From assembly GCA_036435485.1 (NCBI GenBank), contig CM071594.1, forward strand, positions 105,551,001 to 105,615,000: 64,000 nucleotides of DNA, in the 5' to 3' direction. Position 1 is the stretch's first letter. Each line of letters begins with the position of its first letter. The notes below the pieces were generated by a model. The model was given only the letters and a program-made list of their open reading frames with translations, did no database searches and was not told the DNA's origin. Made by a program: the position numbers and the translations under genes. Source of the DNA: Saposhnikovia divaricata. Taxonomy: Eukaryota > Streptophyta > Magnoliopsida > Apiales > Apiaceae. Below are positions 11,235 to 21,873 of this stretch, piece after piece.

Positions 11235-11812
11235 ATTAATTTCTTTACATTTCAAAAGTAGCAGCTCTACTGTGTTATGACCTAACTATCTTCAGGTACC
11301 CCCTTCCGGTCGTTAAAATAATTTTGCAAGAAGTTGAAAATGTCCTTAATATGTAAGCAATCAGAGCAAAATTAAATTGTTTTCTACTGATAAGCAGATA
11401 AGCTACATGTCCCTAGAGATTTTTGGCTGGAGGAGCAGTGAGATGTTGCGGACAACTATTGGCAGTTAGCTAAAGCTTGCAATCTATTTTAACTCGTAAA
11501 ATGCCAGGAACAGCTATCCAAAACTCTTAAGTGCTAAAATTGCATATGTATATTTTACTACCAGCAAATAGTAGTACTAAATAAGGATATCTGTTAAAAT
11601 ATTATTATGATATAATACGAGAAATTACTATAATTATAATTATTAGGAAAAGTAGATAATTTCTTTTATTTCGATTAGGTATTGGCTATAAAAAAAAAAA
11701 AACAAAGTGATCACGAGCTTGAAGAAGTTTATAACATTTATTATAACACAACATAACTTAAGATATGAGTTTGTTACATTTCAGAGTATATAAGCTCAAA
11801 GAACGTAACTAA
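11235..11812. other. Intergenic, no gene seen
   Basis: AT-rich unique-looking sequence with no ORF or repeat I can support. It ends with the TAA (11810-11812) that is duplicated around the next element. Confidence 0.5.
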
Positions 11813-12470
11813 GGGCTCATTTGTTAAAGGGTGAACGAGCCAATCTGAATTGGATCGGTCATTATTTTTCCATCTAGCTTGTTTGCAAAGAGTTTTGCTT
11901 ATCTGGACGAGTCCCTCAAAAATAAATACCTGAACCATCCATATGGTACATGATGCTGCTTTTTATCTTTTATCATCTTTATTGCTACTTTTGTTATTAT
12001 TGGTTTATTCTTTATAAATTTTTATATATTAAAATTTCTATGTATATCTTCTTGCATAAATTATTATATGCTAAAATTTTATATTTAATGATTGGCTTGA
12101 TTGTTAAGTTTTTATAAAATTTATATAAGAAAATAAATTAAAGATTAAATGTAAGCTACAATATGTAATTTAATACAATTATGCTGTAATTTAATAATAA
12201 GAAATATGTGTCAATATGCGTCCTTTTTTCTTAGATAAACAAATAAACTAATCAAATCATTTGCATTAATATTCGAATAAATCAAGTTAACTTTCTATCC
12301 AAATATTTAAACAATTTTATCATATTATATTTAAAATTTGTTAATTCCATTATTCAGATAAAATAAGAATTAGCTAAACAAACAATATCATTGGTTCAGC
12401 ATTCAGATTATTCGCTCGTCCAGAATTTCAATCGTTCAGAAAATACTGTTCAGATTTAACAAATGACCCC
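11813..12470. mobile_element. Tourist-like MITE (PIF/Harbinger type)
   Basis: The left end GGGCTCATTTGTTAAA and the reverse complement of the right end GGGGTCATTTGTTAAA match at 15 of 16 bases. Both sides carry the trinucleotide TAA (11810-11812, 12471-12473), the target preference of PIF/Harbinger elements. At 658 bp with no transposase ORF it is non-autonomous. The L1 LINE inserted 15 bp beyond its right end. Confidence 0.7.
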
Positions 12471-12811
12471 TAACTCTCTAACAAAATTACAAAATAGAAT
12501 GATTCACTTAATATTCATATTCTCTACCTGCAGATCTTACACAAAACTAAACTTGTGAAGAGATTGTACATGCATATATAATAAAAGAAAAAGAGACATA
12601 GTGCAACACTCTGATGAATTGTAAGACAAGAATTTGATTAGATGTTCTGAACTAATCAAGCATAGCTACAATCGAACCCTTAGTTCTATACGTCTCTCTC
12701 TGTTAAGGATGAGAGTTTTTATGTCTTGTTCATGTGACAAGTTTTGAGCAGATATCTTCGTTTCATTTCTTATTTTCTTGTGCGAGTATTATCAGAGTAT
12801 ACAGATTACAA

Positions 12812-14011
12812 ATGGCAGAGTCAAATATGGAGGAGTTATATGCGAGATTAAATATAGAGGATGATGAAGAAGGTGGTATTATTATCGAGGTCGGAGAGAT
12901 TCAAGAGAACCAGGAAACGTTTGTGCTGGTTGGAAGATTTCTCACGGAAAAAAACATTAATTTTCAGGCGATGCAGAACGTACTAGCGTCATTGTGGAGG
13001 CCAAAGAAAGGTATGGAGATTCATGATTTGGGAGGGTACAAATATTCGTTTGTGTTTTATCATATTATGGATTTACAAAAGGTTATAGACGGAGGGCCAT
13101 GGTCTTTTGAACAAAATATGTTAGTGTACAAGCAACTGGAAGAAGCAGAGAATCCACAGGAGGTACAATTGAATGAAGCAGCAATATGGGTCCAGATTTA
13201 TGATTTACCAAAAGGGTTCATATCGGAGAATGTGTTGAAGAATGTGGGTGATTACATAGGGAGATTCATGAAGGCAGACCCTGCGAGTTATGATGGATCT
13301 TGGAAAGCTTATGTGCGTATTCGAATTATGATGAATGTAGTAAAGCCATTGAAGAGATGAATGAAGGTCAAAAGGGAAGGGGGGAGTTGGATATAGATAA
13401 ACTTCAAGTATGAAAGGCTGAGCACATTTTGTTTTGTGTGTGGAGTTATAGGTCACACAGAAAGAGAATGTAGTGTGGTTTATGCAAATGCAGGCAAGGA
13501 GATTGAAAAGGCTTATGGGGTATGGTTACGAGCACCAAATAAGGGGATAAAAAATAGTTCTGGGGCGAGATGGCTAAGAAATGGTGAAGGTCGGAGTACT
13601 TGGTCGGGAAATGGAGATGGTCAGAATTCACAGTCGTCGACGTACGCAGAAGAGGGGGTTGTTGCGAGATTTCAGGAGATTGATGGGGTGGTACGTGAAA
13701 AGTGGGGCGATAGAGGAACAGTTGCAATTACAGCTAAAAATCAGGGGAATGCAGATACGGTAAGTAAGAGTTCAAATATAGGCGGGATATATGATGAAGA
13801 TAAGGCGAGTTCAAGTGTATTAGTGGAGGCAAAAAGGAAACGTATAGAAGAGTATACCGTGGAAAATGGGCTAGAAAATGGGCCAATAAATATGATAACG
13901 GATGGGCTGGAGGGAGTGGAGAAAAATAATCAAATACAGCAATATGGACTCAATGTGCCAAAAAACTTGAATGGGGCGGGCTCTGTGGATCAGGCCCGCC
14001 TGGAATTATGA
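12812..14011 (+). pseudogene. L1 ORF1 (DUF4283 and zinc knuckle), two nonsense codons
   Basis: ORF1 encodes the nucleic-acid-binding chaperone of plant L1 elements. The start is taken at ATG 12812 (MAESNMEELYARLN), the usual MAE/MAD-type N-terminus, rather than the in-frame ATG at 12734. Residues about 30-165 form the DUF4283 region (FLTEKNINFQAMQNVLASLW, GGPWSFEQNMLVYKQ). A CX2CX4HX4C knuckle (CFVCGVIGHTEREC) lies near 13430, followed by a variable tail. The same frame runs from 12812 to 14011 but is cut by TGA at 13358-13360 (between KPLKR and MKVKREG) and TAG at 13394-13396 (GGSWI-stop-INFKYERL). Relatives usually have Arg and Trp here, so CGA to TGA and TGG to TAG fit cytosine deamination. 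It overlaps ORF2 by ATGA. Confidence 0.85.
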
Positions 14012-17000
14012 GTCTACTAGGATGGAACTGTCGTGGGATGGCCAACCCACGAGCAGTTAGGTTTCTGAAAGAAATCGTCAATCAGTATAGGCCTTGTATA
14101 ATTTTCCTTTCTGAAATAAAAATAAAAAAGAAACGAATGGAGCAGGTTTGTAAAAGTATTCATTATGCTGGATGTTTTGTAGTTGAAGCTCAGGGTATTG
14201 GGGGAGGTTTAGTACTTATGTGGAAAAATGAGGGAGGAGTGGATATTAAGGGTAGCTGTAATCATTTTATAGATTTTGAAGTGTACTGTGAGCAAGTTGG
14301 AAGGTGGAGGTATACAGGGTATTATGGATGTCCGGAAAGGAGTAGAAGACAGGAGTCGTGGGATATGATTAGGGAGCTAGCTGGGAGGTCATCATTACCC
14401 TGGTGTGTATTGGGGGACTTTAATGATCTTATGTATGCGAGTGAAAAACGGGGTAGAATAGCTCATCCACAACATTTGCTGGAAGGATTTACTGATGTTG
14501 TTAATGAGTGTGGTTTGATGGATTTAGGGTTTGTGGGTAGTGAATTTACGTGGGAGAGATCACGGGGTACGAATTTATGGATTCAAGAGAGACTGGATAG
14601 GGGATTGGCGAATCAAAGTTGGAGAAACTTATTTCCTCAGGCTGAGATTCAAGTGCTAGATGTGTCGACTTCAGACCATTTACCCTTGTTTCTTCAGGTT
14701 AATAAGAAGGTGTATGTCCCAAGGAGTAAAAGGTTTCGTTTCGAAAACATGTGGATTAGGGAAGAAGAATGTTTTAATCTGGTACAAAACAGTTGGAGTC
14801 ATATGCAAGGACGGGATATTGTGGAAAAAATTAACTTTTGTTGTCTGAAACTAGATGAATGGGGAGGAGGTAAAGCGAAAGAGATGCAAGCACAGATTAA
14901 GGGGATTAGAGGAGAGTTACGAAGGTATAGATCCAGACGAGATATATATGGGGTTAATAAGTATAATGAAGTGAGGTGGGAATACCTTAAGCTGCTGGAA
15001 AAACAGGAAATTTATTGGAAGCAAAGGTCTAAGCTATTTTGGTTAAGGGAGGGGGATCAAAATTCAAGGTTTTTTCACAAGTATGCTTTGGGGCGTAAGA
15101 AGAATAATCAAATACAGGGGTTAAAGAATAGAGATGGTGAGTGGAAGGAAAGTAAGGAGGAGATTCAGGATATTGTGGTTGACTACTTCAGTGAGTTATT
15201 CAAGACAACAGAAGGGGTGAGGAAATTAACTGAAAGGGAGACTGTTAATCGTGTTACTGAGGAACAAAATGCTGAACTAATGATGCCAGTTACGTTGGAA
15301 GAAGTTAAAAATGCTGTCTTTTCAATGCATCCTGAAAAATCACCTGGTATTGATGGGTTGAATCCAGGTTTTTATCAGGCTTATTGGCGTGTGGTAGGAG
15401 CAGATGTGACTGAGGTGTGTCAGAAATTTTTTAGCACAGGGGAGCTACCTGAAGGAATTAATCGGACGCTGGTTTGTCTTATACCAAAAATCAAGAAGCC
15501 TCAACAGATGCAAGACATGAGGCCAATCTCTTTATGTAACGTCTTGATTCGAATCTTATCCAAAGTGATGGCTAATCGGTTGAAAAGTTGTCTGCCTGGG
15601 ATTATATCGGATAAGCAAAGTGCTTTTGTCGAGGGACGGTTATTGACTGATAATGCCCTTATTGCTTTTGAGTTGAATCACTATTTGAAGAGACGTACGC
15701 AGGGGTTGAATGGAGTTGTTGGATTGAAAATAGACATATCGAAAGCTTACGATAGGTTAGAATGGGGGTTTGTTGAGCATATGTTGGAGAAATTTGGTTT
15801 TAATGATGGCTGGATAGATAGAGTTTTGAGATGTATAAGGACAGTGACATACAGTTTTATACATGAAGGAAATGTGTTTGGGGATGTTCAACCTCAAAGA
15901 GGGATTCGACAGGGTGATCCTATATCACCGTACCTGTATATTTTATGTGCAGAAGGGTTGAGCTCGATTCTTAGACGGAATGAGGAGGCTGGAGTTATAC
16001 ATGGTTGTAAAATAGCACGGAATGCACCACCAATATCACACTTACTATTTGCTGATGATTCATATTTTTTCTTTCGAGCTTCAGAGTCGGAAGCTAGAAG
16101 TATGAAAAATATTTTGATGAGATATGAGGGAGTCTCTGGTCAGGCGATAAACTTTAACAAGTCGAGTGTGGTATTTAGCAAGAATACTACGACTGAAAAC
16201 AGAGAAGTAGTGTGTCATATTTTGGAGGTAAAGGAAGCCAGTGTTCCAGGCAATTACTTAGGAATGCCGATGCATGTAGGAAGGAGGAAAACAGAAGTTT
16301 TTAATGGGTTAACTGAGCGAGTGAAAAGGAAATTACAAGGCTGGCGGAATAAGAGTATTTCGAAGGCAGGGAAGCTCACATTACTGAAAACGGCGGCACA
16401 ATCCATCCCTAATTTTTGGATGAATTTGTTCCTATTACCAAATGCGGTTTGTGAGGGGATACATAAGCACATGAATAGTTTTTGGTGGGGAAATGGGAAA
16501 GGGGTGAGATGGTGTTCATGGGAAAGGATGTGTATGACGAAGGAGGCAGGGGGGTTGGGGTTTAGGGATTTGAGGAAGTTTAATATTGCAATGCTTGCAA
16601 AACAAGGGTGGCGTCTGTTGAATAATGATAATCAGTTGGTAACTAGTCTAATGAAGGCTCGTTATTATCCTAACTGTGATTTTTTGGATGCGAAGATTGG
16701 TGACAATCCAAGCTTTATGTGGCGAAGTATTTTAGCAGCACAGGAGAGTGTTAGAAAGGGATGTAGGAAAAGAATCGGGAATGGGAAGGATACTTTTGTC
16801 TGGAAAGTGCCATGGTTACCGAGCACTGAAAATGGGATGTTAACGACTACAATGCCTCAGGAATTGGAGAATATCACAGTCCAAGGTCTGATGGAAGTGA
16901 ACACAAGGGCCTGGGATCGTGAAGTAATACATGATATTGTTAACAATAGAGATGAGGAGTTGATTCTTAAAATTCCTTTACCTGTTGGAGATAGAAATGA

Positions 17001-18054
17001 TACATGGTTTTGGTGTCTGGAGACTGAAGGGAACTTTACTGTAAGAAGTGTTTATCGGATGTTACAAGGAGAACATGCTCTGCCACATAAACGGTTCTGG
17101 AATAAGGTATGGTCACTTAAATTACCAGGTAAAGTTACTAATTTCTTGTGGAGAGTTAGTCGATCATGGCTTCCAACAGCTGCAGCTTTGGCTGAAAAGA
17201 GAGTACAAATAGATACTTGTTGTCAATGGTGTTTACAAGCTGTAGAAAGTGCAGTTCATGTGTTGTTCGAATGCTCGTTTGCAAAATCTGTTTGGACAGA
17301 TGAGAGGGTACAGATGGACATACAGGTGGTACCAGGGGATACGGTTTTTAACGTGTTGAGCAGAATTTTTGACAGATGTAATAAGGAACAGATTGTGCAA
17401 GTGGTAATGATGTGCTGGAGTATTTGGAACCGAAGGAACAAATGGGTATGGGATAGAGTGAATATGTCGTCGTTTGGAGTTCAAGCACAGGCGAGGAACT
17501 TGTTATATGACTGGAGGAAGATGTTGCAGGATAAACAGAAGAACAACATAGTAGTACAGGCAAGCACGCGAACATGGAGTCCACCACCACCAGGATATGT
17601 CAAGGTAAATATTGATGCGGCTGTATTCACTGAAACGAAGCATATGGGAGTGGGTGCTGTGATTCGAGATGAACATGGGTGTTTTTTGCGAGCTAGAGGA
17701 CGTCAATTTCCAGCAGATTTTTTACCAAAGGAAGCTGAGGCTTTAAGTTTACAGGAGGCTTTGTCTTGGGCTTTACAAGCAGGGTACACAAAGTGTGTAT
17801 TCGAAACAGATGCAAAATTGCTGGTAGACGCTTGCAGTGGGAATAAAGGCAGGAGCTATTTTCATAGTATTGTTAACGAGTGTGTAGATTTGTTTAAGCA
17901 CTTTTGTAATGTGCTAGTTCGGTTTGTGCATAGATCTGCGAATGAAGTAGCTCACGTGTTAGCACGAGCGACTCATTTCATGTCAGATACCCAGGAGTGG
18001 GTTGATACTGCTCCTGAATTCTTGTTGGGTGCGTTAAGTTTTGATTCTATTTAA
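14008..18054 (+). CDS. L1 ORF2: endonuclease, reverse transcriptase, RNase H
   Basis: A 1348-aa intact polyprotein. Residues 1-230 are an APE-type endonuclease that nicks target DNA (WNCRG with N7, SEIK with E36, GDFND near 137, SDHLPLF near 222). The reverse transcriptase covers about 430-760 (DISKAYDRLEW near 577, RQGDPISPYLY, and the catalytic LLFADD near 681-685). A zf-RVT region with Cys/His pairs lies near 1030-1110. A C-terminal RNase H starts near 1200 with NIDAA, KEAEA and ETDA supplying acidic residues; the fourth site reads NEVAH where many have a final D. No stop or frameshift is visible, so it could still supply enzyme, but ORF1 is broken. Its ATG overlaps the ORF1 stop, which suggests termination-reinitiation. 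Confidence 0.95.
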   Translation: MSLLGWNCRGMANPRAVRFLKEIVNQYRPCIIFLSEIKIKKKRMEQVCKSIHYAGCFVVEAQGIGGGLVLMWKNEGGVDIKGSCNHFIDFEVYCEQVGRWRYTGYYGCPERSRRQESWDMIRELAGRSSLPWCVLGDFNDLMYASEKRGRIAHPQHLLEGFTDVVNECGLMDLGFVGSEFTWERSRGTNLWIQERLDRGLANQSWRNLFPQAEIQVLDVSTSDHLPLFLQVNKKVYVPRSKRFRFENMWIREEECFNLVQNSWSHMQGRDIVEKINFCCLKLDEWGGGKAKEMQAQIKGIRGELRRYRSRRDIYGVNKYNEVRWEYLKLLEKQEIYWKQRSKLFWLREGDQNSRFFHKYALGRKKNNQIQGLKNRDGEWKESKEEIQDIVVDYFSELFKTTEGVRKLTERETVNRVTEEQNAELMMPVTLEEVKNAVFSMHPEKSPGIDGLNPGFYQAYWRVVGADVTEVCQKFFSTGELPEGINRTLVCLIPKIKKPQQMQDMRPISLCNVLIRILSKVMANRLKSCLPGIISDKQSAFVEGRLLTDNALIAFELNHYLKRRTQGLNGVVGLKIDISKAYDRLEWGFVEHMLEKFGFNDGWIDRVLRCIRTVTYSFIHEGNVFGDVQPQRGIRQGDPISPYLYILCAEGLSSILRRNEEAGVIHGCKIARNAPPISHLLFADDSYFFFRASESEARSMKNILMRYEGVSGQAINFNKSSVVFSKNTTTENREVVCHILEVKEASVPGNYLGMPMHVGRRKTEVFNGLTERVKRKLQGWRNKSISKAGKLTLLKTAAQSIPNFWMNLFLLPNAVCEGIHKHMNSFWWGNGKGVRWCSWERMCMTKEAGGLGFRDLRKFNIAMLAKQGWRLLNNDNQLVTSLMKARYYPNCDFLDAKIGDNPSFMWRSILAAQESVRKGCRKRIGNGKDTFVWKVPWLPSTENGMLTTTMPQELENITVQGLMEVNTRAWDREVIHDIVNNRDEELILKIPLPVGDRNDTWFWCLETEGNFTVRSVYRMLQGEHALPHKRFWNKVWSLKLPGKVTNFLWRVSRSWLPTAAALAEKRVQIDTCCQWCLQAVESAVHVLFECSFAKSVWTDERVQMDIQVVPGDTVFNVLSRIFDRCNKEQIVQVVMMCWSIWNRRNKWVWDRVNMSSFGVQAQARNLLYDWRKMLQDKQKNNIVVQASTRTWSPPPPGYVKVNIDAAVFTETKHMGVGAVIRDEHGCFLRARGRQFPADFLPKEAEALSLQEALSWALQAGYTKCVFETDAKLLVDACSGNKGRSYFHSIVNECVDLFKHFCNVLVRFVHRSANEVAHVLARATHFMSDTQEWVDTAPEFLLGALSFDSI

Positions 18055-18104
18055 TGAAAGCAAGTACTTTACTTCAAAAAAAAAAAAATTACAAAATAGA
18101 ATGA

Positions 18105-19351
18105 CCAAACTGTCCTTCACTAGAAGTAGTAAAAGACTAATTTGTTGACAAGAGACTTTTACAGGTGGGAAGTGAGTTTCAGTGTTTAAAGGAATGGGCC
18201 AAGATTCAGTGCCCCTCCTAATACAACACTTGTATGAGGTTTTTCTCTCTGTTTTCCAATTCCTGTTCCAGGCCCAATAATATCTTAAATGGCAGATAGG
18301 TTGCTCCTTTTTGAGCTTCTAGCTCCAATTGGTGAATTGGTTTTTCATTGGTGCGATTTAGGTGATATAGCTAATTGTTCCGGGCCCAATAGTAGCTTAT
18401 GAGCGTGTTTGGGGAACATTAAATTATTTTTTTAATGTCCACTTAACGTGAAAACAAGTCATTTGTGTGTATTTAAAATTTTAAATCTAAAGAGCAAGTT
18501 GGATAGAGCAAGTGGCTAAGGGTATATCATTTGTCGATTCAGGTATGAGTTTGATCCTCGCTCATCCACGAAAATTATTAGAATATGTACTACGTACTCA
18601 TTTGTAAGATTATAAGCAAATCACTATAAAAAAATATCAATTTAAAGTTAGTTTTAGTTCAAAAAATTTAAGTACTTTTGAGGTACTTTTTTTAACTTAT
18701 TTTTTTTCATATCAATTTTTATATATTTGAGTCACCTTTTAACTCATATTATATTCCTCGCATATATTTGTATTTTATACTTCTATATTATGTTTAAAAA
18801 ATATAAATTTCTATTTTTTTAGTCAATTTTTTTAAAATAAATTTACTATAAATAAAATTAACCAAACAGATACAACTAATTTAAAGTTAAAAATATCACT
18901 TGTCCCTTAAAGCGTTGCACTTTAAATTCAAAATAACATTTTTTAAGGTAATCCAAACTGTCTGTTGTTTACATGCAAATTAATCATTCCTCAAGATTAG
19001 TCCTATTTAGACTCTGTTGCGTGTAGCCTGTTCAGGACACCAGTTGATATGCAAGTAATAATCTTAATACTGCTTGACCAATTTCGGACAACAAATATAC
19101 AATCAGGTGTGATTTTCATTCATAGTTTATCTCCAGACTCTCTGTGTTGTCATTCTCGGTTATGATATAATCATTGATATATTATCACTACTGTTGAAAT
19201 CGCAAGTTCCTTAGCTTCAGCCTTTCAGTAAAGAAACCAATAGAAGTATAGAATACCATGCTTCTGCAGCAAGCTGAACACTACTTCTCTCGAAGTGAAC
19301 ATCCTTTTTTTTTTTTTTTTTTTGATATATTAGCGTTCTGGGATTATTTTT
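18105..19351. other. Intergenic DNA with a possible tRNA-derived SINE head
   Basis: I see no gene. At about 18485-18560 a tRNA-like pol III promoter pair is visible: TGGCTAAGGGT (box A-like), then GAGTTTGATCC (box B-like) 35-40 bp on, as in tRNA-derived SINEs; the 3' end is not clear. A run of about 20 T follows at 19304-19323. Confidence 0.35.
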
Positions 19352-19813
19352 TGTTAACGGAGGAATTTGGTGATAATAAATTTCGGAGGTTGCTGGAATA
19401 ACGAATTATGAAAATAGGGGGAATTCGGGATTTTGGATGTTTGGGGCTGGACTTGAGAGGTGTCTCGACTTGTTAGATGTGTCGGATCTTTTTCCAAGAT
19501 GCCCGCGTACCTTATATTTATAAGTATCAAGCCAACGCAATTCTGTGAAATTGATTTGTGTTTATCCCTTAAAGACTTTAGGGATAAACTTCGTTAATCT
19601 GGGTAATTACTGATTTTATCTGATTTAATCTTATCGTTATGATATCTTCCTGATTTGAAGAATATCGTTTGGAGATATTTTCTATCATTAATTGAAGATA
19701 ATTCCTCGTTTCAGAGAGAGGAAATAATTAACTTGGGGATTAAGTTAATTATTATTAGATTCATATTTGGAAATTTGGGAGATATTAGAGGCAACCGACA
19801 ATATGGCGCAACA
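19352..19813 (-). repeat. 3' LTR of the noncoding element
   Basis: On the plus strand it runs TGTTAACGGAGG...GGCGCAACA. TATTTATAAG near 19515 is the minus-strand TATA box. It matches the other LTR closely, apart from a 10-bp length difference near 19715 and scattered substitutions. Confidence 0.85.
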
Positions 19814-19856
19814 ACTACCCCCAGTTCTTCGGTGTAGCTTGCTACAGTGGAGAACT
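19814..19856 (-). promoter_or_regulatory. Polypurine tract with adjoining stem-loop
   Basis: Minus-strand reading gives GAACTGGGGGTAGT directly before the LTR start TGTTGCG. Just inside lies a stem-loop with outer arms AGTTCT (19823-19828) and AGAACT (19851-19856), and inner arms TGTAGC (19833-19838) and GCTACA (19841-19846). A related stem-loop lies at the same place in the 43.6-kb element. Confidence 0.65.
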
Positions 19857-20114
19857 AAGCATGTTTCAATCTTCCAAATTTCCTGAGTCACTAAAACAGC
19901 TAGGGGAGGAAGATTAGTAAAAAATATGGAGCACCTAGGTGCCCGTAATACGCATGCCGATGTAAACGAGACAATATGCTAGATATAAAAAAGAATAAGT
20001 TTTGTAAGTGTGAGAGAACGTATTCTGGAGAGCCATCCAAGCATTATTCGAAGAGTCGTGCAAAACTTTCCAAGCAATACCCTGAAAAGCAAATATTCAA
20101 AGAAATATCCTCTA

Positions 20115-20735
20115 TTAAGTACTCCGAGAAATACCCTCCTCAAAGAATGACGTATTCTAAAGTTTCCATAACGTATTCCGGAAAATATCCTCCTCAAAGA
20201 AGGTCATATCCACCAGAATTTCCAAAATGCTTCAGAGATATCCCTCCTCACAGGAGGTGGATTTTCTGAAGCTCGAACCTTGATAAGGCGCCGGAAGTAC
20301 AGACATCCCCCGGAAGTACGGTTTTTGCAAGGATTTAGTAATTTAGGGTACTCTCCTCAAAGGAGATCAGTTTCTGTTCAGAAATACCCTCCTCACACGA
20401 GGTGGACTTTCCGAAGCTCTAACCTTGATGAGGCGCCGAAAGTACGGACATCCCCCCCGGAAGTACGGTTTTTGCAAGGATTTTGATAATTTGGGATACC
20501 CTCCTCAAAGGAGGTCGCTCCCCATTCCAGAAATACCCTCCTCACATGAGGTGGATTTTCCGAAGTTCGCTTCATTTTCACTAAGACTCTCCTTAGAGGA
20601 GATCGTCTTTTAAATCAATCACAAAGACCCTCCTTAGAGGAGGTCATCTAACACAAAAAAATAAGGGAGACCCTCCTTAGAGGAGGTCATCTAACACAAA
20701 AAAATAAGGGAGACCCTCCTTAGAGGAGGTCATCT
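20115..20735. repeat. Array of CCTCC/GGAGG stem-loop units
   Basis: About a dozen units carry CCCTCCT, a 2-4 nt loop and AGGAGG, for example near 20498, 20635, 20675 and 20713; the last three are nearly identical 42-bp repeats. Two units (20350 and 20586) instead read TCTCCT...AGGAGA, a paired change that keeps the stem. Short ORFs crossing the array are by-products of the repeats. Confidence 0.75.
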
Positions 20736-20779
20736 TCCCAAAGTCATATCAATATCCCAAGATTCTTCCAAAAATTATC

Positions 20780-21310
20780 AGCAACACTTGAAGGCTCTTC
20801 TAAAAAATCAACTCTTCGAATAAAACTCTTCCAAAATATTATCCATACAAAGGAGGGCCTTCCAAAATAATTAACTCTTCGAACAAGAGCCTTCCAAAAA
20901 ATTACCCCGCCAAAGAAGGACCTTCTAAAATAATAAATTCTTCGAATAAGAGCCCATCAAAATTTATCCCTAGAAAAGAGGGTCTTCCAAAATATTACCC
21001 CCACAAAGGAGGACCTTCTAAAATAATAAAATCTTCAATTAAGAGACTTCCAAAATATTACCCCTGCAAAGGAGGACCTTCTAAAATAATAAAATCTTCA
21101 ATTAAGAGTCTTCCAAAATATTACCCCTGCAAAGGAGGGCCTTCTAAAATAACAAACTCTTTGAATAAGAGCCTCCAAAATATTCTCCCTACAAAGGAGG
21201 ACCTTCTAAAATAATAAACTCTTTAATTAAGAGCCTTCCAAAATAATACCCCTGCAAAGGAGGGCCTTCTAAAATAACAAACTCTTCGAATAAGAGCCTT
21301 CCAAAATAAT
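20780..21310. repeat. About 62-bp tandem repeats
   Basis: Roughly eight imperfect units contain CTTCCAAAATATTACCCC, then AAAGGAGGACCTTC, then CTCTTCGAATAAGAG or a variant; successive starts at 21048 and 21110 give the 62-bp period. CTCTT...AAGAG within each unit is another short dyad. Confidence 0.75.
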
Positions 21311-21853
21311 GTATAACGAAGATTACACCTAAAATCTTGAAAATCTTCTCAATTCAAATTCTGCCCAGAACTGTTTTTTACGTTTTTGACCTTGTAAACA
21401 ATTTTTTCCTGGAAAACACAAAACACGAAAGTTGTAGAGAACGAAAAGACCTTTCCAACGACATATGGCTCATCAAAAACGGACTTATAACGAATCGGGA
21501 ATCGAATAAAATGTCTGTTGATTGATTTCTCGATGCTGAAAAACGAGATCTGATTCTTTTTATGATTTGAGAATAGATCGAGATATAATCTGATAAAACC
21601 CAAAGAACGAAAGTTATAGACAATTTAAAAAGCTTTCCGAATCATTAAAAATCAGCAAAATCCAACATGTAATGAATTTAATACGAATTTTATAAGATAA
21701 CAGATTTGTATGGACAAAATCATAAGAAAACTTATCTTAATTAAGAATAGAGCCACCGCCTCCATCGCTTAGCTCATCCATTAAATCAGTTCTAGATCCA
21801 TAATAACCCCCCATGCGTATGAATTGATTTTCCTCCACAATCAAAAAATATAT

Positions 21854-21871
21854 CCCCTCCTTCTAGCGCCA
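21854..21871 (-). other. Primer binding site of the noncoding element
   Basis: Read on the minus strand it is TGGCGCTAGAAGGAGGGG, two bases inside the 5' LTR. This fits a tRNA 3'-end complement of the kind used by Tat-related gypsy elements; I did not identify the tRNA. Confidence 0.65.
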
Positions 21872-21873
21872 AT

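Larger units (their letters stand above)
12486..18104 (+). mobile_element. Full-length L1-type LINE with target-site duplication
   Basis: ATTACAAAATAGAATGA occurs directly before the element (12486-12502) and directly after its poly-A tail (18088-18104). This 17-bp perfect target-site duplication marks target-primed reverse transcription. The body (12503-18087) has a ~310-bp 5' leader, ORF1, ORF2, a ~20-bp 3' UTR and 13 A residues. The perfect duplication and intact ORF2 suggest a fairly recent insertion. Plant L1 elements of this kind carry a C-terminal RNase H, as here. Confidence 0.9.

Noticed and set aside
19976..20613. Several 60-100-codon ORFs rich in PPQRRS
   Set aside because: They are read-through of the CCTCCTCAAAGGAGG stem-loop repeats, on both strands.
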